Origin: Moraxella caprae DSM 19149
GTDB taxonomy: Bacteria; Pseudomonadota; Gammaproteobacteria; Pseudomonadales; Moraxellaceae
Reading direction: 5' to 3'
Length of the DNA stretch: 64,000 nt
NCBI RefSeq assembly: GCF_000426885.1
Contig: NZ_AUGF01000016.1
Coordinates: forward strand, 1-64,000
Under the pieces are notes generated by a model. It did no database searches. It was not told the DNA's origin and saw only the letters and a program-made list of their open reading frames with translations. Positions 1-8,053 of the stretch are shown one piece after another. A program made the translations under genes and the position numbers. Position 1 is the first letter of the stretch. Each line of letters begins with the position of its first letter.

Positions 1-228
1 GCCAAAGTCAGCGGCTATCTGCTCATAGGTGCGATATTCTTTAAAATACTGTAAGGTTGCCATTAACAAATTGGGCATGCTGATTTTAAGTTTTCTACCG
101 CCTCTTTGATGTACAGCAGCTTGTGCTTGCTCTAAACAAGCAAGCATTTCATTAAAAACCCTGCGTTCAATGCCAACTAAGCGTTTGAATTTGGTGTCGG
201 ATAGGTGTGTGGAGGCTTCGTAGTTCAT
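1..228 (-). CDS. IS5-like transposase, partial (N-terminal 76 residues)
   Basis: The frame is open from an ATG at 226-228 to the window edge and gives 76 residues beginning MNYEASTHLSDTKFKRLVGI. The region from about residue 48 (ISMPNLLMATLQYFKEYRTYEQIAADFG) has the look of the N-terminal helix-turn-helix part of IS5-family transposases that carry a DDE_4-type catalytic domain; that domain would lie outside the window. A terminal repeat, gggttttgcaggaggtcta, lies just upstream at 250-268, as expected for an IS end. The family assignment comes from recognising the sequence and was not searched. Confidence 0.7.
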   Translation of the reverse strand, partial: MNYEASTHLSDTKFKRLVGIERRVFNEMLACLEQAQAAVHQRGGRKLKISMPNLLMATLQYFKEYRTYEQIAADFG

Positions 229-268
229 TGGGGTATTTTAGCATAGGAAGGGTTTTGCAGGAGGTCTA
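1..268 (-). mobile_element. Right end of an IS5-like insertion sequence
   Basis: The transposase start is followed by about 40 bp and a terminal sequence at 250-268. The reverse complement reads TAGACCTCCTGCAAAACCC, one base different from the terminal repeat TAGACTTCCTGCAAAACCC of the short family B elements at 37.5, 39.8 and 40.6 kb. The element enters the 3' end of the gene at 238-567. The other end is outside the window. Confidence 0.65.
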
Positions 269-567
269 TTATAAAAATCATTCGCCTTAAACAAAATCAC
301 AAGCAAACTGGCATAACAAAAAATGCTAATCAGTGCCAAAAACATCAAGTTTACCGCACTCCGTTCGGGGCTTATCATAACCGTCAAAGGGTTAAAGGCA
401 TTTGCCATACTGCCCCAAAACAGATAATTAACAAACAGTTGTAAGATAAGTCCAATAAAGCAAATCCGCCCAACCAACCGCTCAACCTTAGCAGGGTTTT
501 TTCTGACCAAATAAAACCCTGCCCCAAAGACCACGGCATAAATCAAAAACGAAAACAGATAAATCAT
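238..567 (-). CDS. Small integral membrane protein, C-terminus replaced by IS sequence
   Basis: The 109-residue protein has three hydrophobic segments (about residues 3-21, 33-53 and 73-94) and a basic loop (RKNPAKVERLVGR) after the first. The start has a good ribosome-binding site (AAAGGGGC) ahead of the ATG at 565-567. The last nine residues (RPPAKPFLC) and the stop are encoded by the terminal repeat of the adjacent IS element, so the original protein probably had another C-terminus. I recognise no family. It is a real but probably truncated gene of unknown function. Confidence 0.5.
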   Translation of the reverse strand: MIYLFSFLIYAVVFGAGFYLVRKNPAKVERLVGRICFIGLILQLFVNYLFWGSMANAFNPLTVMISPERSAVNLMFLALISIFCYASLLVILFKANDFYNRPPAKPFLC

Positions 568-604
568 ACTAAGCCCCTTTTTAACCGTAATTACCTAATT
601 TTTG

Positions 605-794
605 TAGGGCGTGCCTGCCTTTTACGAAAAAGCGCAAGTTTTTCAAGGAAAAAGTGAAGTTTGGTAGTCGTTCTATCAAACGAGCTTTTGACTTCGAGCC
701 ACAAGGTTTAGCCATTTTTCATGCAAAAACGATTGATTTATTTTCACAATATTTCTATATTATAAATAGTGTTATAAAGGTCAGGCATGCCCTA
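605..794 (+). repeat. Interspersed repeat family A, copy 1
   Basis: This 190-bp element starts tagggcgtgcctgcc and ends ggtcaggcatgcccta, which are imperfect terminal inverted repeats. It contains the diagnostic blocks tttttcaaggaaaaa, an inverted repeat around ctatcaaacgag, and gacttcgagccacaaggttt. The same blocks recur at 17930, 32107, 37331, 49387 and 56445. It fills most of the spacer between the small membrane protein and hutH. Confidence 0.8.
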
Positions 795-872
795 AGTATT
801 TATATCACAATTTAAAATTTTTGACTAGCGATAAATATAGACACTTTGTGGGATAAAATTTATATTAGGGAC

Positions 873-920
873 TTGCACTTGGTGGAATTTCTTGTTATAT
901 TTGTATAGACAAATTTGTCT
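873..920 (+). promoter_or_regulatory. hutH promoter with GntR/HutC-type operator
   Basis: A -35 box TTGCAC (873-878) and a -10 box TATATT (896-901) are separated by 17 bp. Directly after the -10 lies ttgtatagacaa (901-912), a dyad of the TTGT-N4-ACAA type, merging into the 14-bp palindrome agacaaatttgtct (907-920). The core TGTATAGACAAATTTG (902-917) matches 15 of 16 bases of the site at the accB promoter (12501-12516, other strand). HutC, a GntR-family repressor, controls hut genes in related bacteria; assigning this site to HutC is inference. Confidence 0.6.
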
Positions 921-955
921 TTTGCTCATTCATTTTATTTAAATAAGGATAGCCC

Positions 956-2515
956 ATGAAACCCACCATCACCTTAACCCCACGCCATCTCACCTTTGGG
1001 CAGTTGCGTGCCATTTATAATAGCCCTGTTACCATCAGCCTTGACCCATCGGCTTATGATGCCATCGAAAAGTCGCACCAAGCCGTACAAGCGATTATCG
1101 CTCGTGATAGACCTGCCTATGGCATCAATACAGGCTTTGGACTGCTTGCCAAGACCCGAATCCCTGATGATGAGCTTGAACTTTTGCAAAGAAATCTTAT
1201 CCTAAGCCATTCGGTTGGCACAGGCGAGGCATTGCCTGCGGACGTGGTTCGCCTTATCATCGCCATGAAAGTGTCAAGCCTATCGCAAGGGGTGTCAGGT
1301 GTTCGCCGTGAAGTGGTGGACGCACTTATCAATCTTATCAATCATGACATCACGCCCATTATTCCTGCCAAAGGCTCGGTGGGAGCATCAGGCGACCTTG
1401 CCCCGTTGTCGCACATGACACTTGCGATTTTGGGTGAGGGCGATGTGTTGGTTCGTGGCGAGCGTATGTCTGCCAAAGACGCTCTTGTCAAGGCGGGACT
1501 GTCGCCCATCACGCTTGCCGCCAAAGAGGGTTTGGCGCTTATCAACGGTACCCAAACGTCCACCGCCCTTGCCATTCGTGGCTATTTTATGGCGTGCGAC
1601 CTTTTGGCAAGTGCGACCGTAACAGGAGCGTTGTCAGTGGAGGCGGCTCGTGGCAATGATTCGCCCTTTGACCCACGCATTCATGAGGTGCGTGGACATC
1701 ATGGGCAGATTGAGCTTGGCAAGACCTATAAGGCGTTGCTTGAACATAGCGGATTTAGGGGTAAAAACCGTGGCGAGGCGGAGCTGCGTGTGCAAGACCC
1801 CTACTGCCTACGCTGTCAGCCCCAAGTGATGGGGGCGTGTCTTGACCTTATCAATCAAGCGGGTAAAACGCTACTCATAGAAGCCAATGCCGTAACTGAT
1901 AATCCGCTTATCTTTGGCGATGATGAGCCTGTTGCCATCTCGGGCGGTAATTTTCATGCCGAGCCTGTCGCCTTTGCCGCCGATACCTTGGCACTTGCCA
2001 TCAGCGAGATTGGCTCAATGAGTGAACGCCGTATTGCTCTACTTATTGACAGCAGTTTGTCAGGACTGCCTGCGTTTTTGGTGAGTAATGCAGGCGTGAA
2101 TTCTGGCTTTATGATTGCCCATGTTACCGCCGCCGCTTTGGTTAGCGAAAACAAATCGCACGCCCACCCTGCATCGGTAGACAGCATTCCAACATCTGCC
2201 AACCAAGAAGACCACGTCTCAATGGCGACCTATGCAGGGCGAAGATTGTTTGAGATGGCACACAACACCGCTGTCGTGGTGGGTATTGAACTGCTTGCCG
2301 CTGCCCAAGGCGTGGACATTCATGGCGAAGATTTGGGCTACAAGAGCGATAAGGTGCTAACGGACGTTCATGCCAAAGTGCGTGCCAAGATTGCTCATTA
2401 TGACAAAGACCGCTACTTTGCCCCTGATATTGAAAGTGCCAAACAGCTTGTCTTATCGGGTGAGTTGCTTGATGGCTGGGACGAGCTACGCCAAAATTGG
2501 TTTAGCAATGTGTGA
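956..2515 (+). CDS. hutH: Histidine ammonia-lyase
   Basis: This enzyme removes ammonia from L-histidine to give urocanate, the first step of histidine degradation in the cytoplasm. The 519-residue product has the usual family length. The Ala-Ser-Gly triad that forms the MIO cofactor is at residues 144-146, within [15 protein letters not shown], and the conserved NPLIF block follows in the second half. The ATG is preceded by AAGGAT. The gene is the first of three hut genes in the same direction, with hutG 357 bp and hutI about 1.5 kb downstream. The urocanase gene hutU, often next to hutH, is absent. Confidence 0.97.
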   Translation: MKPTITLTPRHLTFGQLRAIYNSPVTISLDPSAYDAIEKSHQAVQAIIARDRPAYGINTGFGLLAKTRIPDDELELLQRNLILSHSVGTGEALPADVVRLIIAMKVSSLSQGVSGVRREVVDALINLINHDITPIIPAKGSVGASGDLAPLSHMTLAILGEGDVLVRGERMSAKDALVKAGLSPITLAAKEGLALINGTQTSTALAIRGYFMACDLLASATVTGALSVEAARGNDSPFDPRIHEVRGHHGQIELGKTYKALLEHSGFRGKNRGEAELRVQDPYCLRCQPQVMGACLDLINQAGKTLLIEANAVTDNPLIFGDDEPVAISGGNFHAEPVAFAADTLALAISEIGSMSERRIALLIDSSLSGLPAFLVSNAGVNSGFMIAHVTAAALVSENKSHAHPASVDSIPTSANQEDHVSMATYAGRRLFEMAHNTAVVVGIELLAAAQGVDIHGEDLGYKSDKVLTDVHAKVRAKIAHYDKDRYFAPDIESAKQLVLSGELLDGWDELRQNWFSNV

Positions 2516-2571
2516 TGGCTGGGGTGTGTTTGACCCTATACGTCCAAATTTTAAAATGTATCTTTGTTAGA

Positions 2572-2696
2572 ACTCTAAAATTACCACAAATTCAATGATG
2601 TATCAGTGTAGGGGCAGGTTCTGCATGCCTTATAAACACCAACATATCATCAAGAGGTGGAAGGCACGCCTTACAAATCTTGCTGTGGTAAATATA
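2572..2696 (+). repeat. Short hairpin repeat family C, copy 1
   Basis: It begins ctctaaaattaccacaaatt, carries the hairpin-type block gtaggggcaggttctgcatgcc and ends near tgctgtggtaaat. Related sequence lies at 43348-43450 and, partly, at 60526-60580. Terminal blocks ttaccacaa and ttgtggtaa are inverted in the best copy. It occupies part of the 357-bp hutH-hutG gap; the 60-codon ORF across it is judged spurious. Confidence 0.45.
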
Positions 2697-2700
2697 GCAA

Positions 2701-2784
2701 ATCAACCTCATTTTGCACCAATCTACATTTTGAAAAATGCTTTTGTAGTTGAGGACTGGCAGGGCGTACCGAGCTAGCCCCTAC
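2701..2784 (+). repeat. Short repeat family E, copy 1
   Basis: The block tcaacctcattttgcaccaatctacattttgaaaaatgcttttgtag is closely repeated at 8102-8176 and, inverted, at 40822-40880. Each copy ends in a hairpin containing cccctac or gtagggg. Together with the neighbouring family C copy it fills the hutH-hutG gap. Confidence 0.5.
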
Positions 2785-2872
2785 GATGGTGCATTTTGAA
2801 GTTAAACAAGTATATCAAGTTCGCTAGATATATCCTAATTTTTATCCATCTATTTTAAACCAACTAAAAACC

Positions 2873-3880
2873 ATGACCGACATTCACGCCACTCATATCC
2901 CCTTTGACCCCGCCCATTATACAGGACGCACCGACTCTTTTGAGAGCGATAGAGCGATGTATTGGCATAATGCCGTACAAACCTTTGACCGCCAGCCTAT
3001 TGCCTTGGTGGGTTTTGCTTGCCATCAAGGGGTAAGGCGAAACTTGGGTAGGGTAGGGGCAAAGTCCGCTCCGCCTATTATTAGAGAGTTTTTTGCCAAA
3101 TTGCCCATCACAACAGGCGTGCAGGACAAATATGCCACTTTGTCCGACTTAGTGGGCGACTGTGGCGATGTGGTGTGTCATGACAATGACATCATCGTCA
3201 AGGGCAGTTTAGAATCCGCCCAAAGAAGTTATGCCACGCACATCACCCATGCCCTACAAAACAACGCCCTAGCGGTCGGGCTTGGCGGTGGGCATGAGAT
3301 TGCCTATGGCAGTTTTTTGGGATTGTATGAACATCTAAACGCAAGCGATGAGCATTTACCCAAGATTGGCATCATCAATTTTGATGCCCATTTTGATTTG
3401 CGAACGGATGAGTACGCCACATCGGGTACGCCATTTTTGCAGATTGCTGATATGATGGGTGATGAGTTTTGTTATTTTTGTGTGGGCATTAGCCGTTTTG
3501 GTAACACAGCAAGTCTATTTGACAAAGCCCGTGCCTTGGGCGTTGGTGTTGTTGGTGATGATGATTGCCACCGCTTGTCTTATGATGAGATTTGGGCAAG
3601 GCTTGATGGCTTTGCTCGGGGCGTTGATGTGCTTTATGTTACGGTGGATTTGGACTGTCTGCCAAGTGGTGTCATGCCTGCGGTCAGTGCGGTAAATGCC
3701 AAGGGGATTGAGCTTGATTTGGTGGAATTTTTGCTTGAAAAGCTCATTCAAACAGGCAAAGTCAAAGTGCTGGATTTTGCCGAATTTAACCCAACTTACG
3801 ACATTGACAGCCGTGGAGCAAAAACCGTAGCACGACTGCTTGCGGTGTGTGTGGAGTGGGCGTTGCTTTATGGTGTGTGA
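2873..3880 (+). CDS. hutG: Formimidoylglutamase
   Basis: The enzyme hydrolyses N-formimidoyl-L-glutamate to L-glutamate and formamide, the last step of the short histidine pathway. It belongs to the arginase/ureohydrolase family. The 335-residue product shows the manganese ligand motifs GGGHE (about residue 141), NFDAHFDLR (about 169) and DLDCLPSGVMPAVS (about 261). The ATG at 2873 has no strong ribosome-binding site. It lies between hutH and hutI on the same strand. Confidence 0.95.
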   Translation: MTDIHATHIPFDPAHYTGRTDSFESDRAMYWHNAVQTFDRQPIALVGFACHQGVRRNLGRVGAKSAPPIIREFFAKLPITTGVQDKYATLSDLVGDCGDVVCHDNDIIVKGSLESAQRSYATHITHALQNNALAVGLGGGHEIAYGSFLGLYEHLNASDEHLPKIGIINFDAHFDLRTDEYATSGTPFLQIADMMGDEFCYFCVGISRFGNTASLFDKARALGVGVVGDDDCHRLSYDEIWARLDGFARGVDVLYVTVDLDCLPSGVMPAVSAVNAKGIELDLVEFLLEKLIQTGKVKVLDFAEFNPTYDIDSRGAKTVARLLAVCVEWALLYGV

Positions 3881-3960
3881 TTGGGATTATATTAAACTTA
3901 AAACTTATTAATGACTATTAATCTACTTTATTCTCAGCTTTATATAGGCAATTGATTTAT

Positions 3961-4005
3961 AATAATTGCCCAATAATCAATAATTTGCAATTTTAAGTTG
4001 AGATT
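3961..4005 (+). repeat. Conserved upstream element D, copy 1 (before hutI)
   Basis: This 45-bp AT-rich element runs from aataattgcccaataatc to ttttaagttgagatt. Closely related copies are found, in the same orientation relative to the next gene, ahead of the Nramp-fold transporter (8054-8096, minus) and the RlpA-like gene (56210-56253, minus). Here it ends 29 bp before the hutI ATG. It may be a promoter or operator or a small mobile repeat. Confidence 0.55.
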
Positions 4006-4034
4006 AAAGCTAATCTAATATTTAAGGAAAAACC

Positions 4035-5264
4035 ATGCAATTTGACACCTTAATCACCAACGCCAACATCGCCACCATGAGCGAGACATTTGGCTACACC
4101 AAAGATACCCCCTATGGGGCGATACATGGCGGCGTGGTTGGCATCAAAGATGGCAAAATTGCCTTTGTCGGCACGATGGACGAGCTTGGCACGGCAACTG
4201 CTGACAAGATAATTGATGCCAAACAAGGCTGGCTAACCCCCGCTTTGATAGACTGCCACACCCATGTGGTCTATGGCGGTAATCGCAGTAATGAATTTGA
4301 GATGCGTCTAAATGGCGTGGATTATAAAGACATCGCCAAGCAGGGCGGTGGGATTTTGTCCACCGTGAAAGCCACAAGACAGGCGGATTTTGATGAATTG
4401 TATGAGCTTAGTTTGCCACGTTTTAAAAGCCTTGTAAGTCAAGGCGTGGGGACGATTGAGATTAAGTCGGGCTATGGGCTTGATTTGGATAACGAACGCA
4501 AAATGCTTAAAGTTGCCAAAAAATTGGGCGATGACTTTGGCATTACCGTCAAAAAAACCTACCTTGCCCTACATGCTCTACCGCCAGAATATCAGGGGAG
4601 GGCAGACGAATATGTCAAACAGGCGTGCGAGTGGCTAAAAGTGTTGCATGACGAGCGTTTGGTGGATGCAGTAGATGCGTTTTGTGAATCCATTGCCTTT
4701 GACGCCCATCAAGTGGGCAGACTCTTTGAAGTTGCCAAATCATTAGGTCTGCCTGTCAAACTTCATGCCGAGCAGATGAGCGATATGGGCGGAGCGGGTC
4801 TTGTGGCAGAGTTTGATGGCTTGTCTGCCGACCACATTGAATATCTGTCCACCGACAGCATTGTCAAGATGGCAAAGCATGGTACGGTAGGCGTGCTGCT
4901 GCCGACCGCCTTTTATGTTCTAAAAGAAACCAAACTGCCTCCCATTGATGCCATGCGACAACATGGCGTAAAAATGGCGGTATCCACCGACTGTAACCCT
5001 GGTACATCACCATCAACAAGCTTACTGCTTGCCCTGAATATGGCGTGTACGCTGTTTGGCTTAACGCCCGAAGAAGCGTTGGCAGGGACAACCATCCATG
5101 CGTCCAAAGCCTTGGGGCTACAAGATACCAAAGGGCGACTTTTGGTAGGAATGGATGCTGATGTGGCGTTGTGGCAGATTGACCGACCCGCCGATTTGTC
5201 TTATCTTATCGGACAAAACCGCCTACAAGGGCTTTGGGTGGCAGGTAGGCAGGTAGGCAGGTAG
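4035..5264 (+). CDS. hutI: Imidazolonepropionase
   Basis: This amidohydrolase opens the ring of 4-imidazolone-5-propionate to formimidoylglutamate, the step before HutG. The 409-residue product has the metal-binding motif CHTHVVYGG (about residue 74), the IKSGYGL block, a later KLHAEQMSD and STDCNPGTSPS near residue 318, all typical of HutI. AAGGAAAAACC precedes the ATG. The final codons (VAGRQVGR) are encoded by three tandem copies of the octamer ggcaggta, so slippage there would change the C-terminal tail. Confidence 0.97.
   Translation: MQFDTLITNANIATMSETFGYTKDTPYGAIHGGVVGIKDGKIAFVGTMDELGTATADKIIDAKQGWLTPALIDCHTHVVYGGNRSNEFEMRLNGVDYKDIAKQGGGILSTVKATRQADFDELYELSLPRFKSLVSQGVGTIEIKSGYGLDLDNERKMLKVAKKLGDDFGITVKKTYLALHALPPEYQGRADEYVKQACEWLKVLHDERLVDAVDAFCESIAFDAHQVGRLFEVAKSLGLPVKLHAEQMSDMGGAGLVAEFDGLSADHIEYLSTDSIVKMAKHGTVGVLLPTAFYVLKETKLPPIDAMRQHGVKMAVSTDCNPGTSPSTSLLLALNMACTLFGLTPEEALAGTTIHASKALGLQDTKGRLLVGMDADVALWQIDRPADLSYLIGQNRLQGLWVAGRQVGR
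5240..5263 (+). repeat. Tandem octamer (ggcaggta)x3 at the hutI 3' end
   Basis: Three exact copies of ggcaggta span the last codons of hutI. Because 8 is not a multiple of 3, a gain or loss of one unit would shift the frame and alter the last few residues and stop position. Confidence 0.85.
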
Positions 5265-5273
5265 GCTAGGCTT

Positions 5274-5312
5274 TTCGCATAACGCTATTTAACATAATAG
5301 CTATTATGCGAA
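5274..5312. terminator. Long hairpin after hutI
   Basis: Arms ttcgcataacgctatt and aatagctattatgcgaa pair over about 15 bp around the loop taacat. There is no strong T-run, so it may act as an RNA-stabilising or weak termination structure at the end of the hut group. Confidence 0.5.
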
Positions 5313-5398
5313 GTAAAATATCGCTAATTATAACATAGATTCACCCAAACTTCTATGCTGTTATTTTTACCAAATCTTACGCTTTTTTATCTATATCA

Positions 5399-5436
5399 AA
5401 ACTCGCACATTTTTAATTATGTACGAGTTTAACTCA
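5399..5436 (-). terminator. Rho-independent terminator of the UmuD-like gene
   Basis: Arms aaactcgcacat and atgtacgagttt form a 12-bp stem with one mismatch; on the minus strand the stem is followed by TTTTGAT. It lies about 20 bp past the stop codon of the UmuD-like gene. Confidence 0.65.
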
Positions 5437-5451
5437 AAAAAGCAGGCGTGG

Positions 5452-5994
5452 TTATCGAAAACTCTTAATCACGTGCATGACCACGCCCACAACCATCATA
5501 TGGTCGCCATCTTTAAAACTAAAATTGGGATGTGGGTCAGCTTCGTTTTCTGAATGTAACTCCAGTCGCCCATCTTTAAACTTGTGCAAGCGTTTAATGG
5601 TAAATTCACTGCCCAAATCCGCCATCACAATGTCAAAATGTTTTGGTTCTACCGAGCGGTCAATGATGAGCAAATCATCTTTATCAATACCAGCATCCAG
5701 CATTGAGTAACCCCCACATCGCACCACAAACGTATCACTCTGACGCCCGACCAGATAGTCATTAAGATTAATCTCTTCGCTTTGTCCGTCATTATAAGCA
5801 GGCAAACCTGCTGGCACCTTGGCAAGGCTCATCAGCACCGACATATCTGTGTCATCATTGGAAGGTATCATGGCATCAAGTGGCACATTAGGGCTTTTGA
5901 TGACCGCTGAATCTGCCAATGTCTGTATCATGTTCTCAGTCATCTTATCAATCATCGGCACCAAAATACTCGGCTCAGCACGTGGCACATTCAC
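5452..5994 (-). CDS. UmuD-like S24 family peptidase with long N-terminus
   Basis: UmuD-type proteins self-cleave on contact with RecA filaments during DNA damage. The 180-residue product has a catalytic Ser97 in GGYSMLD, Lys134 in SEFTIKRL, and a probable cleavage site Ala62-Gly63 in KVPAGLPAYN. The spacings cleavage-to-Ser (about 35) and Ser-to-Lys (37) equal those of E. coli UmuD. The part before the cleavage site is about 62 residues rather than 24, as in Acinetobacter UmuDAb, which acts as an SOS regulator. The start is GTG at 5994; there is no in-frame ATG and an in-frame stop lies 39 bases upstream. No umuC lies alongside. Confidence 0.85.
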   Translation of the reverse strand: MNVPRAEPSILVPMIDKMTENMIQTLADSAVIKSPNVPLDAMIPSNDDTDMSVLMSLAKVPAGLPAYNDGQSEEINLNDYLVGRQSDTFVVRCGGYSMLDAGIDKDDLLIIDRSVEPKHFDIVMADLGSEFTIKRLHKFKDGRLELHSENEADPHPNFSFKDGDHMMVVGVVMHVIKSFR

Positions 5995-6024
5995 AGGGCA
6001 AAAAATCTTTACGCCCCATAAGAA

Positions 6025-6033
6025 ATTATATCA
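6025..6033 (-). promoter_or_regulatory. Extended -10 element for the UmuD-like gene
   Basis: On the minus strand this reads TGATATAAT, a perfect extended -10 box, about 30 bp upstream of the GTG start. No good -35 is visible. A LexA-type or UmuDAb-type operator could not be identified with confidence. Confidence 0.5.
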
Positions 6034-6088
6034 TACAACTAATGTGCTATTTATTGCAGGTTGTTATGTCATTTGCCAACAACTAGAA

Positions 6089-6316
6089 ATGCTTTATCAA
6101 GACATTCGACAGTCGCTATTACATATCAAACAAGACATCACGGGTAATAATGTGGTATTTTACCATAAGAGCAGTGTTAAAAACATTCGCATAAAAACGC
6201 CCAAATTTTACCAAGTCAAACAAGGACTGCCTTTGGTTTATCAAGCGTTTAGCTTAACCTTGTTTGTCATGATAATATCCAGCGTGGCACTGATGTTTGT
6301 CAAAGCTGGGTTTTAA
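6089..6316 (+). CDS. Possible small protein with a C-terminal membrane segment
   Basis: An open frame upstream of and divergent from the UmuD-like gene gives 75 residues from an ATG at 6089. It ends in a hydrophobic stretch (about residues 52-72). The frame is open further 5' but there it overlaps the UmuD-like gene antisense. No ribosome-binding site or family is recognised, so it may be spurious or the remains of an older gene. It fills most of the 6000-6428 gap. Confidence 0.25.
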   Translation: MLYQDIRQSLLHIKQDITGNNVVFYHKSSVKNIRIKTPKFYQVKQGLPLVYQAFSLTLFVMIISSVALMFVKAGF

Positions 6317-6428
6317 ATTCGCTCTTTTCAATGTCATTTCTTTTTAAATTAAAATTTTAACAATTCAAGCTTGTATAAAAAGGCGATGAGTTAATAACAT
6401 CCCAGCCAATCAATATCAGCAAATGAAG

Positions 6429-6833
6429 TCATGCCAAACGCAACACCGCCTGCCCCCATTCTACTTTATCGCCAGCTTTGACAAGGTAGTCATGCAAAAC
6501 CCCCGATTTATCGGCTATGATGGGGGTGAGTACACCAAGGGCAAGCACGCCCCCCACTGTGTCGCCAGCTTTGATGGTGTCGCCTGTGGTTAGGGCAATC
6601 CCATCAAGGCAGAACTTGCCCACACTTGCCGCTTTTATGATGGCTGATTCATCGGCATTGTTGGCATCATCGCCCAAAGGCGGGGCTAGGCTCATGGTTT
6701 TTGGGGCTATTGGCATTGAGGTCTTTGTGGTATTAACTACCTTGATACGCTCTGTGCCGTCTGTAACTTCAATTTGCCCAAGTTCGCTTGTCTCGGCAAG
6801 TGCGATAAGGCGTTGTATTATCTCAAAATTCAT
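6429..6833 (-). CDS. BCCP-like protein lacking the biotinyl lysine
   Basis: The 134-residue product resembles biotin carboxyl carrier proteins. It has an AccB-like N-terminus (IIQRLIALAETSELGQIEVTDG), a linker, and a biotinyl-like domain in the C-terminal half. It aligns without gaps to the AccB encoded upstream in the same operon around GDTIKAGDT. At the position of AccB Lys114 (EAMKIM) it has Gly100 (LALGVL), so it cannot carry biotin by the usual route. It starts 3 bp after the transporter gene and is the last gene of the 5-oxoproline operon. A structural or regulatory role, perhaps in the PxpBC-AccC complex, is inference. Confidence 0.75.
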   Translation of the reverse strand: MNFEIIQRLIALAETSELGQIEVTDGTERIKVVNTTKTSMPIAPKTMSLAPPLGDDANNADESAIIKAASVGKFCLDGIALTTGDTIKAGDTVGGVLALGVLTPIIADKSGVLHDYLVKAGDKVEWGQAVLRLA

Positions 6834-6836
6834 GAT

Positions 6837-8018
6837 TTATCCTGCCAAATATTTATAAATTGTCATCACGCTAAGAATGGACATTGCCACCGCCACAATC
6901 CAGCCAAAGCCTGCCATCCAGACAGGGTGCTTGTAATCGCCAATGATGTTTTTGCGATAGGCAGCAAGCAAAATAACCACAAGGGCAATCGGCAGTACAA
7001 GCCCGTTTAGTGTACCCACAAGCACAAGCACTTGGGCAGGTCTGCCAATCGTTGCAAAAATGAGCGTTGAGATGGCAATAAAACCGATGATAAAATAACG
7101 GCTGTTTTTGGCGATACCTGCGTGAAAATTGGTCAAAAATGATACCGATGTATAAGCACAGCCAATCACCGATGTGATGGACGCTGCCCAAATCACCATA
7201 CCAAAAATAATCCGCCCTGTGTCGCCAATCCCATGCACAAAGGGCGTAAGAGCAGGGTTGTCCTTCATCATGGCAACGCCTGAGGTAACCACGCCAAGGC
7301 ACGCCAAAAATAAGAACACCCGAATGACGGACGCTGCCAAAATGCCCTGAATGGAGCTTTTTGAGACGACAGACAGATTTTCTTTGCCAGTAATGCCAGC
7401 ATCAAGCAATCTGTGAGCCCCCGAAAAGGTAATATAACCCCCAACCGTACCACCAACCAAGGTAACAATCGCCATCGCATCAATTTTTTCGGGAACAACA
7501 GTGCGAGCGACCGCTTCGCCAAAGGGCGGATTGGTGTTGAATACCACATAGATGATAAGGGTAATCAGCACAAAGCCCATAAATTGGGTGAATTTGTCCA
7601 CCAATGAGCCAGCTTCTTTGCTCAAAAAAATCCCAACGGCAATCACGCCTGACACTAACGCCCCAATGATGGGGTCAATGCCAAAAATAGACTGCACGCC
7701 AAGTCCTGCCCCGCCGATGTTGCCAATATTAAAGGCAAGTCCGCCCATGATGATAAGCCCTGCCAAGACATAGCCCATGCCAGGCATGACAAGGTTGGCA
7801 ATCTCTTGAGCTTTCATTTTTGAGACGGCGATCACTCGCCAGACGTTTATTTGTACGCCAATATCCATCAAGATGGACACCAAAATCACAAAACCAAAGC
7901 TTGCTCCTAGTTTTTCGGTAAAAGTGGCGGTTTGGGTCAAAAAGCCTGGGCCAACAGCCGATGTTGCCATCAAGAACGCCGCCCCTAAGATGGCAGAATT
8001 TTTGGTAGAATTTTTCAT
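6837..8018 (-). CDS. Nramp-fold transporter of the 5-oxoprolinase operon (YcsG-like)
   Basis: This hydrophobic 393-residue protein has about eleven membrane segments and an Nramp-like start (ATSAVGPGFLTQTATF). The metal-binding DPGN motif of TM1 and the MPH motif of TM6 are absent; the second region reads GGYITFSGAHRLL. In Bacillus subtilis a related gene, ycsG, sits with the pxpABC homologues. Position and missing metal ligands suggest uptake of 5-oxoproline or a related organic acid rather than Mn/Fe; that is inference. The ATG at 8018 has AAGGAC eight bases upstream; a TTG 18 bases earlier is less likely. Confidence 0.8.
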   Translation of the reverse strand: MKNSTKNSAILGAAFLMATSAVGPGFLTQTATFTEKLGASFGFVILVSILMDIGVQINVWRVIAVSKMKAQEIANLVMPGMGYVLAGLIIMGGLAFNIGNIGGAGLGVQSIFGIDPIIGALVSGVIAVGIFLSKEAGSLVDKFTQFMGFVLITLIIYVVFNTNPPFGEAVARTVVPEKIDAMAIVTLVGGTVGGYITFSGAHRLLDAGITGKENLSVVSKSSIQGILAASVIRVFLFLACLGVVTSGVAMMKDNPALTPFVHGIGDTGRIIFGMVIWAASITSVIGCAYTSVSFLTNFHAGIAKNSRYFIIGFIAISTLIFATIGRPAQVLVLVGTLNGLVLPIALVVILLAAYRKNIIGDYKHPVWMAGFGWIVAVAMSILSVMTIYKYLAG

Positions 8019-8053
8019 AAATGTCCTTATTACCAATTAATGATGTTTTGCCC

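Noticed and set aside
1117-1341. ORFs antisense to hutH and similar shadows in other genes
   Set aside because: They overlap conserved enzymes in full and have no family features or ribosome-binding sites.
2595-2777. 60-codon ORF in the hutH-hutG gap
   Set aside because: It lies wholly in short repeats C and E, which also occur elsewhere in other frames.
5819-6316. 165-codon plus-strand ORF over the UmuD-like gene
   Set aside because: The first half is antisense to the well-supported UmuD-like gene. Only the 3' part from 6089 is kept, at low confidence.
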